Part shown: piece after piece, positions 35,096-43,321 of the stretch
How positions within the stretch are numbered: the first letter of the stretch is position 1
How the letters are laid out: each line of letters begins with the position of its first letter
The notes under the pieces: model-generated
Databases searched by the model: none
The model's input: only the letters and a program-made list of their open reading frames with translations
What the model was told of the DNA's origin: nothing
Source of the DNA: Streptomyces roseoviridis
GTDB lineage: Bacteria > Actinomycetota > Actinomycetes > Streptomycetales > Streptomycetaceae
Length of the DNA stretch: 64,000 bases
Direction: 5' to 3'
NCBI RefSeq assembly: GCF_039535235.1
Contig: NZ_BAAAWU010000001.1
Location: 310,001 to 374,000, forward strand
Translations under genes and position numbers: made by a program

Positions 35096-36019
35096 TCAGA
35101 CGACCGTGAGGACGATCTTCCCCGTGGTGCGGCCCCGCTCGCCGATCGCATGGGCCTTCGCCGCGTCGGCCAGCGGCAGCACCGTGTCGACCACCGGCCG
35201 CAGTCGCCCGCTGTCCACCAGGTCCGCGAGCGCGCGCAGTCCGAGGTGGTCCGGCTCGACCAGGACCCAGGCCGCGCTCACGCCCTCCGGGGCGGCGGGG
35301 ACGTCGTCCGGGCCCGGCAGGGTGATGAGCCTCCCGCCGGGGCGGAGCAGCTTCACCGAGCGCTCGGCCGTCTCGCCGCCGAGGCCGTCCAGGACCACGT
35401 CCACGTCGGTCACGGTCTCCTCGAAGCGGGCCGTGCGGTAGTCGATCACCTCGTCCGCGCCCAGCTCCCGCACCAGCTGGTGCTTGGCCGCGCTCGCCGT
35501 GCCGATGACGTAGGCGCCGCGGGCCTTGGCGATCTGCACGGCGAGGTGCCCCACTCCCCCGGCGGCGGCGTGCACCAGCACCCGCTCCCGCGGGCGCACA
35601 CCGGCCGTGTCGACGAGGGCCTGCCACGCGGTCAGGGCGGCGAGCGGCAGCGCCGCGGCCTCCACGTGGGTCAGGGAGGCCGGCTTCGGAGCGAGGTGGC
35701 GGGCCGGGGCCACCACGTACTCGGCGTACGCGCCCGCCTGGCGCGGGAAGTGCGGCATGCCGAACACCTCGTCGCCGGGGCGGAAGATCCCGACGCCGGG
35801 ACCGACGGCCTCCACCGTGCCGGAGACGTCCCAGCCGACGGCCGGCACGTCGCCCCAGGCGATCAGGGCTCCACTGGCGCGGGTCTTCCAGTCCACCGGG
35901 TTCACCCCGGCGGCGTGCACCCGCACCAGGACCTCGTTCAGACCCGGCTCGGGTCGTTCCACCTCGCGCTCGACCAGCTTCTCGGGTCCGCCCCACTGCT
36001 CCACGACCACGGCGCGCAT
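35096..36019 (-). CDS. NADP-dependent quinone-oxidoreductase-like MDR protein
   Basis: 307 residues from ATG 36019 (AGGCGG upstream). MDR fold: GroES-like half with HAAGVNPVDWKTRASG and GWDVSGTVEAVGPGV, then Rossmann half with VLVHAAAGGVGHLAVQIAKA (AAGGVG nucleotide motif) and GADEVIDYRT. It lacks the Cys/His set for zinc, so it belongs with zinc-free quinone oxidoreductases that use NADPH. It is divergent from a GlxA-type regulator at 36157, which may control it. The substrate is unknown. Confidence 0.88.
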   Translation of the reverse strand: MRAVVVEQWGGPEKLVEREVERPEPGLNEVLVRVHAAGVNPVDWKTRASGALIAWGDVPAVGWDVSGTVEAVGPGVGIFRPGDEVFGMPHFPRQAGAYAEYVVAPARHLAPKPASLTHVEAAALPLAALTAWQALVDTAGVRPRERVLVHAAAGGVGHLAVQIAKARGAYVIGTASAAKHQLVRELGADEVIDYRTARFEETVTDVDVVLDGLGGETAERSVKLLRPGGRLITLPGPDDVPAAPEGVSAAWVLVEPDHLGLRALADLVDSGRLRPVVDTVLPLADAAKAHAIGERGRTTGKIVLTVV

Positions 36020-36156
36020 GCCGTCCGCCTCTCTTCGTACCACGTCGATTCTTCGTCGTCCGCCGCCGGAGCCGTCCGGCGGCGACCGCTCCACGATCGG
36101 GCACGGGGCGCCGGCACGGTATTGGCCGTCCGGCCACCATGTGACAGGATCTGGCC

Positions 36157-37194
36157 ATGAGCGCTCCCCCGGTCACGGCCGCCCTCCCCCACGACGAGCG
36201 GGACGGGCGCAACGTCGGCCCGGCCCGGCCCCACCGCGTCGCGGTCCTCGCCCTGCCCGGCGTGCCGCCCTTCGAACTCGGCATCCCCTCCCGCGTCTTC
36301 GGCAGCGCGGCGGACGCCGAGGGCCGCCCGCTCTACGAGGTCACCGTCTGCACGGCCGACGGGGCGCCCGTCCTCAGCGACGCCGGTTTCACCGTGCTGC
36401 CCGCGGCCGGGCCGGAGGCGCTCGCCGCCGCCGACACGGTGGTCGTCCCGCCCACCCACGCCATGCCGGAGCTCGGCAGGGGCGGTCCGCTGCCGCCCGA
36501 GGTCGGGGCCGCCATCGCCCGGATCCGGCCGGGCACCCGGCTCGTCTCGATCTGCTCCGGGTCGTACGTGCTGGCGGCGGCCGGGCTGCTCGACGGGCGG
36601 CCGGCCACCACCCACTGGAACCTGGCCCCGGAGTTCCGCCGGGCCTACCCCTCGGTCAAGGTCGACGAGGAGGTGCTCTTCGTCGACGACGGCGACGTGC
36701 TGACCTCCGCGGGCGTCGCGGCGGGCGTCGACCTGTGCCTGCACATGATCCGCCGTGACCACGGCGCCGCGGCCGCCAACCGCGCGGCCCGCATGTGCGT
36801 CGTCCCGCCCTGGCGGGACGGCGGCCAGGCCCAGTTCATCGACCGGCCCGTCCCGGAGCCCACCCTGGCCGGCACCACCGCCACCCGCGCCTGGGCCCTC
36901 GAACACCTCGCGGAACCGCTCACCCTCGCCCGGCTCGCCGAGCACGCCCGGATGAGCCTGCGCTCCTTCAGCCGCCGGTTCCGCGACGAGGTCGGCATGA
37001 CGCCGGTGCAGTGGCTCACGGCGCAGCGTCTGGAACTCGCCAAGCAGCTGCTCGAGACGACCGATCTGCCGGTCGACCTGGTGGCGCACCGCTCCGGGCT
37101 CGGCTCCGGTAACTCCCTGCGGGCGCACATGAGGGCCGCGTTCGGGATCACGCCCGCCGCCTACCGCCGCGCCTTCGGCACCGGCGCGCGCTGA
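36157..37194 (+). CDS. GlxA-family AraC-type regulator with DJ-1/PfpI sensor domain
   Basis: 345 residues from ATG 36157. Residues about 28-200 are a DJ-1/PfpI (class I amidotransferase-like) domain with the nucleophile elbow ICSGSYVLAAAGLLDGRPAT at about 130-150 (Cys present). Residues about 240-340 are an AraC DNA-binding domain with two HTHs: LARLAEHARMSLRSFSRRFR and PVDLVAHRSGLGSGNSLRAH, ending FGITPAAYRRAF. GlxA-like regulators usually govern an adjacent gene; here the divergent MDR oxidoreductase (137-base shared promoter) is the best candidate. Confidence 0.9.
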   Translation: MSAPPVTAALPHDERDGRNVGPARPHRVAVLALPGVPPFELGIPSRVFGSAADAEGRPLYEVTVCTADGAPVLSDAGFTVLPAAGPEALAAADTVVVPPTHAMPELGRGGPLPPEVGAAIARIRPGTRLVSICSGSYVLAAAGLLDGRPATTHWNLAPEFRRAYPSVKVDEEVLFVDDGDVLTSAGVAAGVDLCLHMIRRDHGAAAANRAARMCVVPPWRDGGQAQFIDRPVPEPTLAGTTATRAWALEHLAEPLTLARLAEHARMSLRSFSRRFRDEVGMTPVQWLTAQRLELAKQLLETTDLPVDLVAHRSGLGSGNSLRAHMRAAFGITPAAYRRAFGTGAR

Positions 37195-37199
37195 CGCCA

Positions 37200-37267
37200 G
37201 GTGCCGTCCCCCCGGGGGCCGAGACCGCGCCCCGGGGGGGGCGAGCCCACGCCCGGGGGGCGGCACC
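37200..37267. terminator. Large bidirectional hairpin between GlxA-type regulator and SDR gene
   Basis: GGTGCCG-T-CCCCCCGGG (37200-37216) pairs with CCCGGGGGG-CGGCACC (37252-37267), with further C/G-run pairing inside. It fills the gap between two convergent stops. Confidence 0.75.
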
Positions 37268-37271
37268 GTGC

Positions 37272-38165
37272 CTAGGGCAGGGGCGTGCCGCCCGTGGCGT
37301 TGACGATCTCTCCGGTGATGTAGCCGGCCGCGGAGGAGGCCAGGAAGACGTACGCGGGAGCCATCTCGGCGGGCTGGGCCGCCCGACCGAGCGGTGACTG
37401 CTTCCCGAACTCCTCCACCTCCGGCATGGTGGCGGGGATCAGCGGTGTCCACACGGGTCCGGGCGCGACCGCGTTCACGCGGATGCCCCGCTCGGCCACC
37501 ATCTGGGCCAGGCCGTGGGTGAAGGAGATGATGGCCGCCTTGGTCATCGCGTAGTCGAGCAGGTGCGGACTGGGCTGGTAGCCCTGGACCGAGGTGGTGT
37601 TGATGACGCTGCCGCCGCGGGGCATGTGGGCGAGCGCCGCGCGGGTGAGCCAGAACATGCCGTACAGGTTCGTCTTCATCACCCGGTCGAACTGCTCCGT
37701 GGTGATGGCCTCGATGCCCTCGGGCTGCGCCATCTGGTAGGCGGCGTTGTTCACGAGGAGGTCGATGCGGCCGAAGGTGCCCACCGCCGTCCCGATCAGC
37801 TCCTCGCACTGCTGCTCGTCGCGGATGTCGCAGGCGACGGGCACCGCCTTGCGGCCCGCCTCGCGGATCAGCCGGGCCGTCTCCTCGGCGTCCTCCTGCT
37901 CCTCGGGCAGGTGGGTGAAGACCACGTCCGCGCCCTCGCGCGCGAACGCCAGGCAGACGGCCCGTCCGATCCCGGAGTCCCCGCCCGTGACGACCGCCGC
38001 GCGGTCGGCGAGCAGCCCGTTTCCGCGGTAGGAGTCCTCCCCGTGGTCGGGCCGGGGTTCCATGGCCTCGGTGGTACCGGGGTGGGACTGGTTCTGCTCG
38101 GGTTGCGGCGGGCGGGGGTGGCGCGTCTGCGGGTCGGGGTCGCGGGACTCTGCGGGTGAGGACAT
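37272..38165 (-). CDS. Short-chain dehydrogenase/reductase (YhxC/YdaD-like, general stress type)
   Basis: 297 residues from ATG 38165 (AAGGAG upstream). A 45-residue polar leader (HPRPPQPEQNQSHPGTTEAM) is typical of the Gram-positive stress SDRs such as YdaD and YhdF. The NAD(P) motif is VVTGGDSGIGRAV at about 58-70, NNAAY at about 145, and the catalytic S...Y-x-x-x-K as TTSVQGYQPSPHLLDYAMTK. The C-terminus AAGYITGEIVNATGGTPLP is standard. Possible substrates are aldehydes or sugars. It is divergent from BrkB and shares a 178-base promoter region with it. Confidence 0.9.
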   Translation of the reverse strand: MSSPAESRDPDPQTRHPRPPQPEQNQSHPGTTEAMEPRPDHGEDSYRGNGLLADRAAVVTGGDSGIGRAVCLAFAREGADVVFTHLPEEQEDAEETARLIREAGRKAVPVACDIRDEQQCEELIGTAVGTFGRIDLLVNNAAYQMAQPEGIEAITTEQFDRVMKTNLYGMFWLTRAALAHMPRGGSVINTTSVQGYQPSPHLLDYAMTKAAIISFTHGLAQMVAERGIRVNAVAPGPVWTPLIPATMPEVEEFGKQSPLGRAAQPAEMAPAYVFLASSAAGYITGEIVNATGGTPLP

Positions 38166-38343
38166 CCGGTGCTCCTTCGAGGGGAGGGACGCTTGCCGTC
38201 GGCGGCCGGAGATCGGGGCCCCGGCCGGGGTCTGGGGGTCGACTACCCGGGACCCGGCACGGCATCCACCCCTTTTGGCGTGTTTCGCCCGACCGGCGGG
38301 AGCGCCGCGCGTAGGGCTCCCGGACGCGGGTAGCCGCGTCGGC

Positions 38344-39540
38344 ATGGTCGATCGGAAGCCCCCTCAGGAAGACCGCTCGCCGGAAGACGGCACGGAACGA
38401 GAGCACCCCGCGCCGGACCGCGCGCCGCACGGGCGCGGGCCGGACGGCCCCGCAGCGGCCGCCGGGGACGCGGACCCGCCCCGTACGCCACCGGATCCGC
38501 GGGACGTCGGCCCCGGCCCCGCGGTCGACGAGCGGGCGCCGGAGTCGCCGACCGGTCTGTCCCGGCACTCCTGGGCCGCCGTGCTCAAGGGGTCGTTGCG
38601 CGAGTTCACCTCCGACGAACTGTCCGACCGGGCCGCCGCCCTCACCTACTACGGCGTGCTGTCCCTGTTCCCCGGGCTCCTCGTGCTCGTCTCGCTGATC
38701 GGCCTCAGCGGCCGGTCGACCACGGACCGGGTCCTGGACAACCTGCGGGAGCTGGCGCCCGGACCGGCCCGCGACGTGCTCGGCCGGGCCGTGGAGAACC
38801 TCCAGGGCGGTACGGGCACCGGGGCCGTCATGGCGGTGGTCGGCCTGGTGCTCGCCCTGTGGTCGGCCTCCGCCTACGTGGGGGCGTTCATGCGCGCCGC
38901 CAACCAGGTCTTCGACCTGCCGGAGGGCCGCCCGGTCTGGAAGGTGCTGCCGATCCGGCTCGCCCTGACCGCCGCCCTCATGGTCATGGCCGCGGCGAGC
39001 GCCCTGATCGTCGTCCTGTCCGGCGACGTGGCGCGCCGCGTCGGCGATCTGCTGGGGGTCGGCGACACGGCGCTGACGGTGTGGTCGATCGCCAAGTGGC
39101 CGGTTCTGCTGGTGCTGGTGACCGCGATGATCGCGCTCCTGTACTGGGCGGGTCCGAACGCGAAGGTGAGGGGCTGGCGCTGGGTCACTCCGGGCAGCGC
39201 CCTGGCCCTGCTGATCTGGATGGCCGCCTCCGCCGGCTTCGCCCTCTACGTCGCCGAGTTCGCCTCGTACAACAAGACGTACGGGACGATGGCCGGCGTC
39301 ATCGTCTTCCTGATCTGGCTGTGGATCACCAACCTGGCGGTGCTGCTCGGCCTGGAGTTCGACGCGGAGGCGCTGCGCCAGCGGGCGGTCGAGGGCGGCA
39401 TGCCGCCGGACGAGGAGCCGTACGTGGAGCCGCGTGACACCCGCTCGTGGAGCGAGGAGGACATGCGGACGCTGCGGACGCGCCCTGCCGGGCCGGCCGG
39501 CCGCGGGCGGGCGGGGAAGGACCGGGGTCATGGGCGCTGA
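38344..39540 (+). CDS. YihY/BrkB-family membrane protein
   Basis: 398 residues from ATG 38344, for which no clear ribosome site is seen, so the start is uncertain. Residues 1-75 are a polar, Pro/Asp-rich segment. About six membrane helices follow: ALTYYGVLSLFPGLLVLVSLIG is the family hallmark, then LVLALWSASAYVGAFMRAAN, a helix around 200-225, and TMAGVIVFLIWLWITNLAVLLGLEFDAE. The family was once annotated as ribonuclease BN; function is unknown, and some members affect envelope or transport. The start of the GST-like gene overlaps its last 11 bases, so the two are translationally linked. Confidence 0.87.
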   Translation: MVDRKPPQEDRSPEDGTEREHPAPDRAPHGRGPDGPAAAAGDADPPRTPPDPRDVGPGPAVDERAPESPTGLSRHSWAAVLKGSLREFTSDELSDRAAALTYYGVLSLFPGLLVLVSLIGLSGRSTTDRVLDNLRELAPGPARDVLGRAVENLQGGTGTGAVMAVVGLVLALWSASAYVGAFMRAANQVFDLPEGRPVWKVLPIRLALTAALMVMAAASALIVVLSGDVARRVGDLLGVGDTALTVWSIAKWPVLLVLVTAMIALLYWAGPNAKVRGWRWVTPGSALALLIWMAASAGFALYVAEFASYNKTYGTMAGVIVFLIWLWITNLAVLLGLEFDAEALRQRAVEGGMPPDEEPYVEPRDTRSWSEEDMRTLRTRPAGPAGRGRAGKDRGHGR

Positions 39541-40528
39541 CGGGAACGGCGGGGGCGCGTACGAGCGCGACCGGAGCTGTCTCACGACGCGGATCACGGC
39601 GGACGGTCGGGACGGCTTTCCCGTGGAGCCCGGACGTTACCGGCTGGTCATCGCCCGCGCGTGCCCCTGGGCGAACCGGGCCGCGATCGTCCGCCGCCTG
39701 ATGGGCCTGGAGGACGTGCTGTCGCTCGGGATCGCCGGGCCCGTGCACGACGAGCGCAGCTGGTGCTTCCACCTGGATCCGGGCGGCCGGGACCCGGTGC
39801 TGGGCATCGAGTGGCTGCGGGAGGCGTTCCTGCGGCGCGATCCCGGCTATCCGCACGGCATCACCGTGCCGGCGATCGTCGACGTCCCCACCGGCGAGGT
39901 CGTCACCAACGACTTCGAGCGGATCACCCTCGACCTCGGCAGCCAGTGGTCGGCGCACCAGCGGGAGGGGGCGCCGGACCTCTACCCGGAGCGGTGGCGC
40001 GACGAGATCGACGACGTGGCCGGGAAGGTGTACCGGGACGTCAACAACGGGGTGTACGCGTGCGGTTTCGCCCGCACGCAGGCGGCGTACGACGAGGCGT
40101 ACCGGCGCTTGTGGCAGCGGCTTGACTGGCTGGAGGAGCGGCTCGCCGGCCGGCGCTACCTGGTCGGCGACACCCTCACGGAGGCCGATGTCCGCCTCTT
40201 CCCGACCCTCGCCCGCTTCGACGCCGTGTACCACGGTCACTTCAAGTGCAACCGGCAGAAGCTGACGGAGCTCCCGGCGCTGTGGGCGTACGCGCGGGAC
40301 CTGTTCCAGACCCCCGGCTTCGGCGACACGATCGACTTCGCGCAGATCAAGGCGCATTACCACGTGGTCCATCAGACCATCAATCCCACCGGGATCGTGC
40401 CGGCCGGCCCGGACGTCCGCGGCTGGCTCTCGCCGCACGGACGGGAGCAGCTCGGCGGACGCCCGTTCGGCGACGGCAGCCCGCCCGGCCCGCCTCCGCC
40501 GGCCGAGCGGGTGCCGCCGCTCGGTTGA
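39530..40528 (+). CDS. Glutathionyl-hydroquinone reductase-like GST (ECM4/YqjG type)
   Basis: 332 residues from ATG 39530 (GGGAAGG upstream), overlapping the end of BrkB by 11 bases. Thioredoxin-fold N-half with ARACPWANRAAIVRRLMGLE (catalytic Cys in CPWA), then PGYPHGITVPAIVDVPTGEVVTNDF, and a C-half with DVNNGVYACGFARTQAAYDEAY and DVRLFPTLARFDAVYHGHFK: these are diagnostic of xi-class GSTs that reduce glutathionyl-hydroquinones. Actinomycetes make mycothiol rather than glutathione, so the thiol partner here is probably different. A proline-rich tail ends the protein. Confidence 0.9.
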   Translation: MGADGNGGGAYERDRSCLTTRITADGRDGFPVEPGRYRLVIARACPWANRAAIVRRLMGLEDVLSLGIAGPVHDERSWCFHLDPGGRDPVLGIEWLREAFLRRDPGYPHGITVPAIVDVPTGEVVTNDFERITLDLGSQWSAHQREGAPDLYPERWRDEIDDVAGKVYRDVNNGVYACGFARTQAAYDEAYRRLWQRLDWLEERLAGRRYLVGDTLTEADVRLFPTLARFDAVYHGHFKCNRQKLTELPALWAYARDLFQTPGFGDTIDFAQIKAHYHVVHQTINPTGIVPAGPDVRGWLSPHGREQLGGRPFGDGSPPGPPPPAERVPPLG

Positions 40529-40583
40529 GCGGGCCGGCGGGCTCCCGGAACGGACTCCCGCCCGCCCCGGTGTGTCGTATCCC

Positions 40584-40612
40584 TTGTCAGCTCCCCGTGT
40601 CGGGCCTATCGT
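40584..40612 (+). promoter_or_regulatory. Sigma-70-like promoter of the pectate lyase gene
   Basis: TTGTCA (40584-40589), 17 bases, TATCGT (40607-40612). The predicted start point falls a few bases before the palindromic operator at 40626. Confidence 0.5.
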
Positions 40613-40625
40613 CGGCGCGCAGCGC

Positions 40626-40639
40626 AGAAAGCGCTTTCT
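40626..40639 (+). promoter_or_regulatory. LacI-type operator palindrome
   Basis: AGAAAGCGCTTTCT, a perfect 14-bp palindrome with the central CG typical of LacI-family sites. It sits just downstream of the predicted promoter and 46 bases before the pectate lyase start, where a bound repressor would block transcription. No LacI gene is in the window. Confidence 0.7.
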
Positions 40640-40684
40640 ACGTTCGGCGGGGCGGCCGGCATCGACGACAACCGGGAGACGACG

Positions 40685-42298
40685 ATGAGACGACCAGTCG
40701 CAGTACGCCTCTGCGCGGGCCTGGCCGCCACGGCCCTGGCCGCCGTGGCCGGCGTGGTGGTGGCCGTGCCCCAGGCCACGGCCTCCGCCACGGCCGGCGC
40801 CACAGCCACGGCGGCCGCGGCAGGCGCCACCGGCTACGCCACCCAGAACGGCGGCACGACCGGCGGCGCGGGCGGCCGCACCGTACGGGCCACCACCGGG
40901 ACCGCGATCCACGCGGCCCTGTGCGGCCGGGCCAGCAGCAGCACCCCGATCGTCATCGAGGTCGAGGGCACCATCAACCACGCCAACACCGCCAAGGTCT
41001 CCGGCACCAGCTGCAACACCGCCGACGGCGTGATCGAACTGAAGCAGATCAGCAACGTCACCCTCGTCGGCGTCGGTGGCGGAGCCGTCTTCGACCAGCT
41101 CGGCATCCACATCCGCGAAGCCAGCAACATCATCGTGCAGAACGTCACCGTCCGGAACGTCAAGAAGTCCGGCTCCCCCGTCTCCAACGGCGGCGACGCC
41201 ATCGGCATGGAGAGCGACGTCCGCAACGTCTGGGTCGACCACGTCACCCTGGAGGCGTCCGGCGGGGAGTCCGAGGGCTACGACGGCCTCTTCGACATGA
41301 AGGACAACACCCAGTACGTGACGCTGTCCTACAGCGTCCTGCGCAACTCGGGCCGCGGCGGCCTCGTCGGCTCCAGCGAGACCGAGCTGTCCAACGGCTT
41401 CATCACCTACCACCACAACCTGTACGAGAACATCGACTCCCGCGCTCCCCTGCTGCGCGGCGGCATCGCGCACATGTACAACAACCACTACCTGCGGCTC
41501 AACGAGTCCGGCATCAACTCCCGTGCCGGGGCCCGCGCCAAGGTCGACCACAACTACTTCGAGGACTCCAAGGACGTCCTGGGCACCTTCTACACCACCG
41601 CGGCCGGTTACTGGCAGGTGAGCGGCAACACCTTCGACGGCGTCACCTGGTCGGCGCCGGGGACGGACTACCGGCCGGCCGGACCGGACGTGCGCTCGAA
41701 CACCACGGTGAGCATCCCGTACCCGTACGCGCTCGACGCGGCGTCCTGCGTGCCCGGTGTCGTGAGCCGGACGGCGGGCGCCGGCAAGGGGCTGCTCGTG
41801 TCGGACGGTTCCTGCACCCCGCAGACCCCGGCGCCGACGGCGACGGCGACGGTCACCACCCCCGCGCCGACGCCCACGCCGACCGGGACGAGCCCGACGC
41901 CGGCCCCGACCCCGACGACGGCCCCGCCGGCCGGTACCAACCTGAGCATCGGCGCCGGCTCCGACGGCTCCAGCAAGGCGGACGGGACGAGTTACGGCAA
42001 CGTACGCGACGGCGACCCGAGCACCTACTGGTCACCGGCCGGTCCGACCGGCTCCGTCTCCGTCAAGTGGGGCTCGCCCGTCTCCGTGTCGGCGCTCGTC
42101 ATCCGGGAGGCGGCCGGTTCCGCCGGCACCATCCGGACCTGGCGGGTCGTCAACGCCGACACCGGGGCCGTCCTCACCTCCGGCACGGGCGCGGGCGCGA
42201 TCACCTTCCCCCGGACCTCGCTGAGCAAGGTCACCTTCGAGATCACCGGCTCGGCCGGCACCCCGAAGGTCGCCGAGTTCGAGACGTACGCCGGCTGA
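40685..42298 (+). CDS. Secreted pectate lyase (PL1) with C-terminal discoidin/CBM-like domain
   Basis: 537 residues from ATG 40685. Signal peptide 1-38 (RRPVAVRLCAGL..., cut near ATASA). Residues about 55-375 form a right-handed beta-helix: VTLVGVGGGAVFDQLGIHI, NVWVDHVTLEASGGESEGYD, DGLFDMKDNTQYVTLSY, LLRGGIAHMYNNHYLRLNES and NSRAGARAKVDHNYFED, the calcium-dependent pectate lyase core with catalytic Arg region RAG/RAPLLR. A Pro/Thr linker (about 380-420) follows, then a 115-residue beta-sandwich (NVRDGDPSTYWSP... TFEITGSAGTPKVAEFETYAG) like F5/8-type modules. It cleaves polygalacturonate by beta-elimination outside the cell. Confidence 0.9.
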   Translation: MRRPVAVRLCAGLAATALAAVAGVVVAVPQATASATAGATATAAAAGATGYATQNGGTTGGAGGRTVRATTGTAIHAALCGRASSSTPIVIEVEGTINHANTAKVSGTSCNTADGVIELKQISNVTLVGVGGGAVFDQLGIHIREASNIIVQNVTVRNVKKSGSPVSNGGDAIGMESDVRNVWVDHVTLEASGGESEGYDGLFDMKDNTQYVTLSYSVLRNSGRGGLVGSSETELSNGFITYHHNLYENIDSRAPLLRGGIAHMYNNHYLRLNESGINSRAGARAKVDHNYFEDSKDVLGTFYTTAAGYWQVSGNTFDGVTWSAPGTDYRPAGPDVRSNTTVSIPYPYALDAASCVPGVVSRTAGAGKGLLVSDGSCTPQTPAPTATATVTTPAPTPTPTGTSPTPAPTPTTAPPAGTNLSIGAGSDGSSKADGTSYGNVRDGDPSTYWSPAGPTGSVSVKWGSPVSVSALVIREAAGSAGTIRTWRVVNADTGAVLTSGTGAGAITFPRTSLSKVTFEITGSAGTPKVAEFETYAG

Positions 42299-42314
42299 CG
42301 GCCGCCTCCCCGAC

Positions 42315-42344
42315 GGTGCGGGCCGGGAACGTCCGGCCCGCACC
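42315..42344 (+). terminator. 12-bp hairpin terminator after the pectate lyase gene
   Basis: GGTGCGGGCCGG (42315-42326) pairs perfectly with CCGGCCCGCACC (42333-42344), 16 bases after the stop. Confidence 0.8.
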
Positions 42345-42480
42345 ACACCCTTGGCAGGCGGGGACGGTGCCCGGCGCTGAGTACGGTGCCGGGCGGCGGA
42401 TGAGTAGCGGAGCTCAGGACCGGCCCGGGCGGCGCGCCGAGCATGGGGGGACATCCCGTCGCCGACCTCGGGGAGAGCAC

Positions 42481-43137
42481 GTGCTCAGCCGCATCGCCCG
42501 CGCCCTGGTACCGACCGTGGGCCGTCTCACCGTGACCGCGGATCCCCGGGCCGCGCTCGCCCCCGGCAGCATCGTCGTCGCCAACCACACCTCGCTCGCC
42601 GATCCCGCGATCGTCCTCGCCGCGCTGCACCGCCTCGGCATCGAACCGGTCGTCGCGGCGACGGCCGGCCTGTGGCGCGTCCCGTGGCTCGGCACGGCGC
42701 TCGCGCGCGAGGGCCACATCCCCGTGCACCGGGGCAGCGAACGCGCCGCCGACGCCCTCGACCTGGCCGCGGCGGCGCTCGGCAGGGGCCGGATCGTGCT
42801 CATCTACGCCGAGGGCGGCCTGCCCCGCCGCAGGGACGCCGGTGAGGCGCCGCCGGAAGCCTTCCGCAGCGGCATCGCGCGCCTGACCCACCGCACGGGG
42901 GCCCCGGTCGTCCCGATCGGGCAGGCCGGCGCGCGCCGCGTGATCTCGGGCGGCACGGCCAAGCAGCTGGCCGGGCTCGCCACCGCACCGCTGCGGCGGC
43001 CCGGACTGCACGTCCACGTGGGGGCGCCGGTCGTGCTGCGCGGTGACGGCGCGACGCGGACGGCGCAGGCGCACGCGGCGGTGACGACCGCGTGGCGCAC
43101 CGCCGTGGACCGGCTGACGCGGACGGCCGCCGCGTGA
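42481..43137 (+). CDS. 1-acyl-glycerol-3-phosphate acyltransferase-like (PlsC) protein
   Basis: 218 residues from GTG 42481, with GGGGAG 7 bases upstream; an in-frame ATG at 42400 adds a polar extension and has no ribosome site. Catalytic HX4D motif is NHTSLADPAIVL at about residues 38-50; the glycerophosphate-binding motif is YAEGGLPRRRDAG (instead of FPEGTRS) at about 107; TGAPVVPIGQAGA follows. No membrane helix is obvious apart from the hydrophobic N-terminus. The family transfers acyl chains to lysophospholipids at the membrane. It stands alone. Confidence 0.85.
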   Translation: MLSRIARALVPTVGRLTVTADPRAALAPGSIVVANHTSLADPAIVLAALHRLGIEPVVAATAGLWRVPWLGTALAREGHIPVHRGSERAADALDLAAAALGRGRIVLIYAEGGLPRRRDAGEAPPEAFRSGIARLTHRTGAPVVPIGQAGARRVISGGTAKQLAGLATAPLRRPGLHVHVGAPVVLRGDGATRTAQAHAAVTTAWRTAVDRLTRTAAA

Positions 43138-43213
43138 CTCCCTTCCGGTCAGGATGAGCCGGGCGCCGGGCGCGCCCGCCCGCGGAACCCGGCGGCGCGC
43201 GGGATCGGCGCGC

Positions 43214-43261
43214 GCGGGTCGGCAGCTGCGGGATCGGCGGGTGCGGGTCGGCAGCTGCGGG
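43214..43261. repeat. 29-bp period direct repeat between convergent genes
   Basis: GCGGGTCGGCAGCTGCGGG occurs at 43214-43232 and 43243-43261, and partial copies of the GATCGGCG part surround it. It lies between PlsC and the PNPOx-fold gene. Confidence 0.7.
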
Positions 43262-43321
43262 TGCGAGAGGTCCGCGGTGCCGCGCGCCGCGCGGGAGGGC
43301 CGCCGGCTCCGCCGGGACGAC

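Noticed and set aside
35938..39597. 1219-codon minus-strand frame across GlxA, SDR and BrkB
   Set aside because: It crosses opposite-strand and other-frame genes with clear motifs and has a low-complexity composition.
40246..42480. Long frame leading into PlsC
   Set aside because: Upstream part is a shadow of the GST and pectate lyase genes; the ribosome site at 42481 marks the real PlsC start.
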